Part shown: positions 1 to 4,404 of the stretch, one piece after another
How positions within the stretch are numbered: the stretch's first letter is position 1
How the letters are laid out: every line of letters starts with the position of its first letter
Origin: Candidatus Methanogaster sp. UBA203
GTDB lineage: Archaea; Halobacteriota; Methanosarcinia; Methanosarcinales; Methanogasteraceae
Length of the DNA: 7,153 nt
NCBI GenBank assembly: GCA_002503595.1
Contig: DASC01000003.1
Span: 1 to 7,153, forward strand
Direction: 5' to 3'
Translations under genes and position numbers: made by a program
Notes under the pieces: model-generated
The model's database searches: none
Seen by the model: only the letters and a program-made list of their open reading frames with translations
What the model was told of the DNA's origin: nothing

Positions 1-1448
1 CCCGCAAGCACGCAACCACCGCCGCGGTTTCCGCCGATCGGGTTCTTTGGCACGCCAAGCGAGTTCATGCACCGCGCCATCACAGCAGCACCTCTCGCGA
101 GACCATCGTCCACGAAGACGACCTGACTCTCGGGATCATCGAAGAAGTTCATCTTCATGATCCGGTCAAGTATCAGTGCGGGCTTGTTTCCTGTGATTCC
201 GGCTCTCCCTGTGATTCCGATGGCTGTTTCCGTCGTGGCAAGCCCCGCGTCGATCGCTGTCTGCACGAGCCGCTCTACAGAGATCGCAGCGATCGGATCC
301 ATCACGGCTGCGATCATCTTGATTCCATCGCTCTCATATATCCTCTTCCCGATCCGGAAAAGCGCGGGCCGGTCGCTTCCGTCCTTGCCGACGTCGCACC
401 CGATCAGGACTACACCGATCGTCTTTGCAGCGTTCGCGTCCACAGGGACGCTGCCGTACCGGTCCCTACCCTCGGGAACGACCTCGATTGAGATGTGTTC
501 GTGCACCTCTTCCGCATACTTCTCTGCCTGCTTTGCCTTCTTGCCGCTTGCTGATGTATTCTCCTTGAAGATGTCAAGAGCCGTCCCGGTCCCGGGGTCC
601 ACCAGTCCGGTTCCCTGCACGATCGCGTCCGGTATTGCGCCGGCAAGCCCGCAGAAGTTCCCGATCGTCTTTGCATACGGGGTATCGCTGTTCGTGATCC
701 TGCCATCGAGCGTTGTTCCGAAATCGAGCGAGAGGCACGGGTTTCGAAAATCAACGTCCGCCCATTTTGCGCCTTCCTTGATGCCTGCCGTCGCAAGCTC
801 GCCCTCCATCTCGTTTGCGACGATCTCGACTCCGGTGGCCCCTGTCGGCGGCAGCACGCCAGCGACAGCGCCAAGAAATGCAACCTTCTCGATCAAGCTG
901 TGTTTCTTGAACTGCTCAGGGACCGTATCGATGGACATCGCCGGAGTCATGTGCTTTGGCGACACTCCCGCTTTCAAGCAGCCATCAGCCAGTGCAAGGA
1001 CGAAATTTCCAACCTCATCCGGCGATGCGAATCCCGCGACAACACCTGTTGACCGCACCACGAAATGAAGGTTCGTCTCGATATCGAGGTTCGCCTCATT
1101 GAGGCAGTCTATGATCGTCCCGGAAACCAGTTCGGATACCGACTCGCGGGTAAACGGAACTCCGGTGAGTGTCTTTCCGAAGACCTCTTCCCCCGCCTTT
1201 GGTGGGCGCACGTCCCGCGTCATCCGCACGGTCTTGTTCACATGTTGCGCCATTCCGGTGCTCATATTGGTTGCTGTAAGTATGCACTTGGTCGTGGTAT
1301 TCCCGACCTCGACTGATGCTGCGATGTAATAATCCTCGATCTCTTTTTTGTAAATCGACATCGGGTCGGGTTTGATGCGTACCACATCTATCGGCTCACT
1401 CTTCGCGATCCTTGGTTTTGGTCCGAGTATCTTCTTGATAAAACTCAT
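1..1448 (-). CDS. Methanogenesis marker protein 14 (DUF2113-like), 3' end outside window
   Basis: The reverse strand is open from an ATG at 1446-1448 to the left edge, giving 482 residues without a stop. The protein begins MSFIKKILGPKPRIAKSEP. It matches my memory of methanogenesis marker protein 14, a family confined to methanogens and close relatives whose biochemical role is unknown. Two segments look like phosphate-binding loops of ASKHA (actin/sugar-kinase/Hsp70) ATPases: VEVGNTTTKCI (about 46-56) and LDFGTTLDGRI (about 241-251). A late glycine/alanine-rich stretch, FVDDGLARGAAVMARC (about 445-460), could be the adenosine-binding part. An ATPase or activator role is inference. Other recognisable blocks are MTRDVRPP (76-83), NEMEGEL (212-218) and the glycine-rich NRGGGC near the edge. 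Family members are, from memory, only slightly longer, so probably only the last residues are missing. No signal peptide or membrane helix is seen, so it is likely cytoplasmic. There is no clear Shine-Dalgarno, but a TATA-like box lies 23-32 nt upstream, which fits a leaderless or short-leader transcript. Confidence 0.88.
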   Translation of the reverse strand, partial: MSFIKKILGPKPRIAKSEPIDVVRIKPDPMSIYKKEIEDYYIAASVEVGNTTTKCILTATNMSTGMAQHVNKTVRMTRDVRPPKAGEEVFGKTLTGVPFTRESVSELVSGTIIDCLNEANLDIETNLHFVVRSTGVVAGFASPDEVGNFVLALADGCLKAGVSPKHMTPAMSIDTVPEQFKKHSLIEKVAFLGAVAGVLPPTGATGVEIVANEMEGELATAGIKEGAKWADVDFRNPCLSLDFGTTLDGRITNSDTPYAKTIGNFCGLAGAIPDAIVQGTGLVDPGTGTALDIFKENTSASGKKAKQAEKYAEEVHEHISIEVVPEGRDRYGSVPVDANAAKTIGVVLIGCDVGKDGSDRPALFRIGKRIYESDGIKMIAAVMDPIAAISVERLVQTAIDAGLATTETAIGITGRAGITGNKPALILDRIMKMNFFDDPESQVVFVDDGLARGAAVMARCMNSLGVPKNPIGGNRGGGCVLA

Positions 1449-1470
1449 AAACGCTATTTTCTGCGACAAG

Positions 1471-1480
1471 TTATTAAAGT
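1471..1480 (-). promoter_or_regulatory. TATA-like box for the marker 14 gene; may also serve the opposite strand
   Basis: On the minus strand this reads ACTTTAATAA, centred about 27 nt before the marker 14 ATG. That suits an archaeal TATA box with transcription starting at or near the start codon. The same A/T tract read on the plus strand (TTATTAAAGT) lies about 27-36 nt before the micro-ORF ATG at 1507, so the site may be a divergent promoter. No BRE purine tract was convincingly identified. Confidence 0.4.
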
Positions 1481-1506
1481 TAGAGTCGCGTAGTGGTGAG
1501 GGGTAC

Positions 1507-1548
1507 ATGAAAATCGAGGGTGCCGTTTTCAACGCTGAAGAACTTTAA
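1507..1548 (+). CDS. 13-residue micro-ORF behind a Shine-Dalgarno-like sequence
   Basis: ATG at 1507 opens a 13-residue frame, MKIEGAVFNAEEL, ending at TAA 1546-1548. GGTGAGGGG directly upstream (1495-1503) is a good archaeal Shine-Dalgarno-like sequence, though its G tract ends only 3 nt before the ATG and the core GGTGA sits about 7 nt away. A TATA-like tract lies further upstream. It could be a real leader peptide, or the surviving 5' end of a gene whose remainder was lost when the accessory segment to the right arrived. It could also be chance. No family is recognised. Confidence 0.25.
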   Translation: MKIEGAVFNAEEL

Positions 1549-1604
1549 ATTTGTTCACACATAACCTTCTTGATCATGATTATCTGGAATATGCTCGAGT
1601 AATG

Positions 1605-1740
1605 TGTGGCAAACAGATAACCCTCAATCTGTGTAATCTGTGTAAATCAGTGGCGGATAAGGGGTTTTAGCCACAGATTAACACTGATTCCACTGATTCT
1701 ATCCACAAGTTACCCGAGCAGGTACCTTATCTGTGCCACA
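1605..1740. repeat. Long imperfect palindrome (MITE-like or dispersed intergenic repeat)
   Basis: The outer arms are TGTGGCAAACAGATAA at 1605-1620 and TTATCTGTGCCACA at 1727-1740. They are inverse complements apart from two extra A's on the left. Inside them sits a 29 bp inverted repeat (separate entry). Near the outer arms, TGCTCGAGTAA (1592-1602) and TTACCCGAGCA (1710-1720) are also inverse complements with one mismatch, although they are not nested in simple order. The element has no coding potential. Sequences of the AATCTGTGTAATCTGTG type recur, from memory, as dispersed intergenic repeats in many environmental archaeal and bacterial genomes. Membership of such a family is inference. It could be a non-autonomous palindromic element or a regulatory site for the NTPase gene that starts just downstream. 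Confidence 0.6.
1626..1698. repeat. 29 bp inverted repeat made of three AATCWGTG-type units per arm
   Basis: The left arm is 1626-1654 and the right arm is 1670-1698, with a 15 nt spacer holding GGATAAGGGG. The reverse complement of the right arm matches the left arm at 24 of 29 positions. Each arm is itself a tandem of three 9-10 bp units. The left arm reads AATCTGTGT, AATCTGTGTA, AATCAGTGGC; the inverted right arm reads AATCAGTGG, AATCAGTGTT, AATCTGTGGC. Four of the five arm mismatches are T/A exchanges at the same unit position, so the two arms seem to have swapped versions of one motif. A spacing near 10 bp puts the units on one face of the helix, which would suit protein binding. Confidence 0.7.
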
Positions 1741-1784
1741 TTCAGTATTTGCCGTCTTTTCTGCTAATACAAACTCTTAAAAAG

Positions 1785-2768
1785 ATGAATGGTACAAATA
1801 AACGAAGTGAAATGCTGGAAATGTTAATCACCATAGGACTTTCGTTATCGTCAGCAATCGGAATCGGTGATACCATTGCTTTGGCGGGTCTTGCTAAGGG
1901 ATTGATTGGAAGGATTGGAAAAAAAGATGCTTTCGGTATTCTGAAAAAAGCGTTAGATAAAACCATAAAAGAAGCGGGGGACGCTGAGGCTAAAGACATT
2001 TTAAAGAGTTTGAAAGATGATAAAAAGATACGGCGCGAGCTGCATGAGAGATTAGATGTGAGTGAAGAGACCAGAAGGTCATTGGTTTCTCAATATTTTA
2101 ATGGGAGAGACGACGTTCTTGAAGATTTAGCGAAGAACTACTATGAGTTGTTTTGTAAGGCGGCGATTAAGAAAGATGGGGCGTTTAAGGAGTTTTGTAG
2201 TTACTGAACTCATAACTTTAGCGAAACAAGGGATCACCACAAACGAAACGGTAGAAAGCGTTGAGAGATATTTAGAGGAGATAACAGAAGATCTCAAAAG
2301 GATAAAAGAAGCTGAATCGAGACAATTTTTGATTACCTCAGATTTAAACGAAGTGGGAAGTGAGATTTCAGGGGGTATGCCGGAGATTGGATATGTTGAA
2401 CGAGACGAGATCAAAGAAGTGAAGGACGCGCCGAAGACCACAAACAAGTTAATCGTTACCGGGAAGCCTGGAGCAGGTAAGACCCGATTTATGTTGAGAG
2501 TCCTCGAAGACTTCGATTGCGATAGGTTCGTTGTGATAAGGAGATTCTTCAGGGAGGATGGAATAACCATTCTGGATGCTGAATTACAGGAGTTCGATTC
2601 TTTTGTTGTGGTCTGGGACGATCTACACAGAGCAAAGGATGACCTCGTCAAATCAGCCATCAAACAGATTGAGCAGTTGGCAAGGGAGAAGGATAGGAGA
2701 TTTCTGTTCATCGGTACATCGAGGGCATCGGATAAATATTATGGATTCGAGCCTCGTGAAAAAGAGAT
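1785..2768 (+). pseudogene. P-loop NTPase (STAND/AAA-like), frameshifted and truncated by an insertion sequence
   Basis: Two overlapping frames form one broken gene. The first ends at a stop at 2205-2207; the second carries on from about 2197. Removing one T from the T4 run at 2193-2196 joins them (AFKEF to VVTELITL). The N-terminal part has a hydrophobic glycine/serine-rich stretch (ITIGLSLSSAIGIG), then charged helical sequence. The ATPase core has Walker A GKPGAGKT (2461-2484), Walker B FVVVWDDLH with the acidic pair at 2617-2622, and a sensor-like LFIGTSRASDK. A linker reading YVERDEI precedes it, typical of STAND ATPases. The frame then runs into the insertion sequence and stops at 2872-2874, losing the lid and any C-terminal sensor domain. 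The start is uncertain: ATG 1785, ATG 1812 (preceded by GAAGTGA and a CTTAAAAAG box near 1775) or ATG 1821. TTG at 1749 is less likely. Archaeal STAND ATPases often act in signalling or antiviral defence; that role is inferred only from motif order. Confidence 0.68.
2761..2768. repeat. Possible left copy of a decayed 8 bp target duplication
   Basis: AAAGAGAT lies directly left of the insertion sequence and AAAGTGTT directly right of it (4127-4134). They match at 6 of 8 positions. An 8 bp duplication is usual for IS256/ISH6-type elements. Two mismatches mean the match could be chance. Confidence 0.4.
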
Positions 2769-2792
2769 GGGACCAGTATCAATTTGGGGCAC
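2769..2792 (+). repeat. Left terminal inverted repeat of the insertion sequence
   Basis: It begins GGGACCAGT and ends GGGCAC. The first nine bases and the last six match the right end in inverse orientation, while the middle is only loosely conserved and differs in length by one base. This position also marks where the NTPase reading frame loses family likeness. Confidence 0.7.
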
Positions 2793-2843
2793 TGGGGATC
2801 TGACCAAAAAATCCAGTAACACTGGCAGGGATCCGGGGTGCCC
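2787..2843. repeat. Interrupted stem at the left end of the insertion sequence
   Basis: GGGCAC (2787-2792) pairs with GTGCCC (2838-2843), and GGATC (2796-2800) pairs with GATCC (2830-2834), separated by a three-by-three mismatch. A smaller perfect hairpin lies within the loop (CCAGT/ACTGG, 2813-2825). It may be a transposase-binding end structure or may protect the element against transcription from outside. Confidence 0.45.
2806..2825 (-). terminator. Hairpin plus T6 terminator after the transposase
   Basis: On the minus strand CCAGT-GTT-ACTGG is followed by A and six T's. It lies about 44 nt past the transposase stop. The stem is only 5 bp, but archaeal termination relies mainly on the T run, so the site is plausible as the transposase terminator. 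Confidence 0.45.
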
Positions 2844-2868
2844 AATAGCATACGTTCCAAACCATCAC

Positions 2869-4041
2869 CTATAAGATTATCTGCCAGATAGTATTCACCA
2901 TAATTTCCAGATTTTTATCGACCCATGACTGGCGATTCTTCTTTATTCTCTGCCCAACGATTCCCATAAGGTTTTCGACGTGATTATTGTTGTCAGGGAT
3001 CTGTATTCCTCTTGATGTCAATTCTGCGAAGAGTGTTACTTTACCAGCGGTTCTGAGAATAAATTTAGCAGTATTACTGTCTTTGTTCCTTGATAGCAGC
3101 TCATTAGCGATTGACAGCAACTCTTTTTGAGTTGTGTCTATTCTCCATTCGAGCCTTGCAAAATTACGATCTGTTCTGTGCTTTTTCACCGAGTTCCTCA
3201 ACGTGGAAATTATCCCGCTTATCTCTTTTTTGAGCTTCATTCGCTCATCTTTTGGATATTGCTCTTTCCACAAGTAATACATCGATGTTTTGACAAAATG
3301 ATTTGTGCATTGTTGTATTTTGTATCCATAGTCTTCCAAATGCCGCTGTAAATTATCGTCGCCGTCGCAGATGGCATATATTTCGTTGGATATGTTGTAA
3401 TTCTCTCTGATGTGGGATAAAACCTTAGACCAGCTCTTAACAGCACCCAGATACAGAAGAAACTCTTCTCCAGTTTCTAAATCGAGCCCCAACGCGCCTT
3501 TGATGCTGGGGCGACCGCCCGACCTTCTCTTCGATTTGGTGTCATCGATGATTATGGCATCGATCGTTTGCGTCGTATTGCGAATAAATCGGATTTCTTA
3601 CAGGGAGTATATCGCTTTCGTAAAATATCTTCTTCAACTTAAAAGAACTCACCTTAATCCCCTGCAAGATGCCGATTAGAAAAGATGCCTCCGAAAACGA
3701 GACGATTGTGCAGAGATATTTCCACGAAAGATAGTGTATGGAATCAAGCAGAGTTTTATCTCGATTGTGCAAATAAGGCACTATGAACGTTTTTTCCCCG
3801 TTTCATCGAGCATTCTCTTTGCATGGAAGTTAAATTCAAAATGGGGTGTTTTGATGTGTACTTTTTTGCTTCCCTTTCTCACTTTCGCTTGTTGTGCCAG
3901 ATCATCCTGCAAACTGTCGAGATACTTCCTTGCCGCCTGCCCGCAGATGTCCTGGGCAAGAATCTCCCGTTCGAGATCTTCTATGCTATTGACTGCGTCA
4001 TCGTTGATCTCAACTTCAATAGTCAGTTTTCGTTCAGGCAT
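2869..4041 (-). pseudogene. DDE transposase with CxxH motif, split over three frames
   Basis: Three minus-strand frames join into about 390 residues, a normal length for such transposases. The N-terminal piece starts at ATG 4039-4041 (MPERKLTIEVEI) and stops at 3781-3783. The middle piece runs from about 3790 to 3597, and the C-terminal piece from about 3596 to the TAG at 2869-2871. The proposed catalytic acids are in IIIDDTK (3541-3546), ICDGDD (aspartate codon 3364-3366) and NHVENLMG (glutamate codon 2974-2976), spaced about 60 and 130 residues apart. CTNH follows the second aspartate, the CxxH signature of MULE/IS256-like transposases. The first frame change sits on A6C and works as a -1 shift. 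The second, near 3594-3600, needs loss of one A (minus strand) or a +1 shift, and looks like true damage. The catalytic residues are all present, so decay appears recent. Confidence 0.78.
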
Positions 4042-4060
4042 GTACGATTGGATGGGCGAT

Positions 4061-4072
4061 GTTTTTATTAAG
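4061..4072 (-). promoter_or_regulatory. TATA-like box of the transposase gene
   Basis: On the minus strand this reads CTTAATAAAAAC, 20-31 nt before the transposase ATG and inside the right end of the element. That is the expected archaeal spacing for a leaderless or near-leaderless transcript. No Shine-Dalgarno is seen before the ATG. Confidence 0.45.
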
Positions 4073-4103
4073 ACTTGTTATGAATCGTCCGGGAATGAAT
4101 ACT

Positions 4104-4126
4104 GTGCCCTAGTAAAAACTGGTCCC
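4104..4126 (-). repeat. Right terminal inverted repeat of the insertion sequence
   Basis: On the minus strand it begins GGGACCAGT and ends GGGCAC, matching the left end at both conserved blocks. It is one base shorter in the middle than the left copy. Confidence 0.7.
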
Positions 4127-4134
4127 AAAGTGTT
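4127..4134. repeat. Possible right copy of a decayed 8 bp target duplication
   Basis: AAAGTGTT follows the right end of the element and matches AAAGAGAT on the left at 6 of 8 positions. Removing the element plus one copy gives the NTPase frame ten more residues and then a stop at 4159-4161, so the duplication alone does not restore a longer gene. Confidence 0.4.
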
Positions 4135-4139
4135 TCACC

Positions 4140-4400
4140 TTGTGCTTCGATCTGCGAGGTAAGATCAGAAACGACGATGTAATTTACTGCGGGCTTTCCA
4201 TCTACCTCGTGACTCTGGATGCGGATGTGATAATCGAGATCAGGAAAATGCAGGCGGAAGACAGAGTGCTTGAAAGAATTGTAGCTCTCACGTTGAGGAA
4301 GTTGAATGGAGAGGATGTTTCTGATGAAATAGAAGAGGTGGAGAAGATGGATGGACTGGAAGATGCGAATGCACTTTCAGGTCTGTTGAAGATGTTTTGA
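4140..4400 (+). CDS. Short hypothetical protein or 3' remnant of the interrupted gene
   Basis: The frame is open from 4116, inside the insertion sequence, to the TGA at 4398-4400, so no start is certain. Options are TTG 4140 (86 residues), GTG 4209 (63 residues) and ATG 4248 (50 residues, with GAGATCAGGA just upstream). The last part, from MQAEDRVLERIVALTLRKL onward, is a charged, probably helical segment rich in Glu and Asp with codon use that looks genuine. It ends 4 bp from the polymerase stop, so the two genes converge tail to tail. I do not recognise the family. It may be a small independent gene, or the tail of the gene the element entered; in the second case one more frameshift would be needed to join it to the NTPase. 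Confidence 0.4.
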   Translation: MCFDLRGKIRNDDVIYCGLSIYLVTLDADVIIEIRKMQAEDRVLERIVALTLRKLNGEDVSDEIEEVEKMDGLEDANALSGLLKMF

Positions 4401-4404
4401 GTCT

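Larger units (their letters stand above)
2769..4126 (-). mobile_element. Insertion sequence, 1358 bp, DDE/CxxH (IS256/MULE- or ISH6-like) type
   Basis: The ends are defined by inverse matches. The plus strand from 2769 reads GGGACCAGT...GGGGCAC and the minus strand from 4126 reads GGGACCAGT...GGGCAC. A single transposase pseudogene on the minus strand (2869-4041) fills most of the interior, leaving about 100 nt at its 3' end and 85 nt at its 5' end. The element interrupts an NTPase gene just after its sensor-like motif. Size, possible 8 bp duplication and DDE plus CxxH motifs fit the IS256/MULE-like group; ISH6-type archaeal elements are an alternative. Family naming is tentative. The transposase is split over three frames, so the copy is probably inactive alone unless one shift is programmed. 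Confidence 0.82.

Noticed and set aside
410..883. 157-codon minus-strand open frame
   Set aside because: It is an out-of-frame reading inside marker 14, Arg/Ser-rich and without family likeness.
157..1068. 303-codon plus-strand open frame
   Set aside because: It lies antisense to the marker 14 gene; its Ser/Ala/Pro-rich product is a typical shadow of a G/C-rich coding strand.
1626..1698. CRISPR-like array
   Set aside because: The 9-10 bp units abut each other with no unique spacers, and the two triplets are inverted.
1605..1740. tRNA or other structured RNA gene
   Set aside because: No cloverleaf, anticodon arm or conserved T-loop sequence; the symmetry is that of a DNA palindrome.
2127..2711. 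194-codon minus-strand open frame
   Set aside because: It is antisense to the NTPase, whose Walker motifs show the plus strand is coding.
3734..4162. 142-codon plus-strand open frame spanning the right end of the insertion sequence
   Set aside because: It is antisense to the N-terminal and middle parts of the transposase and shows no family features.
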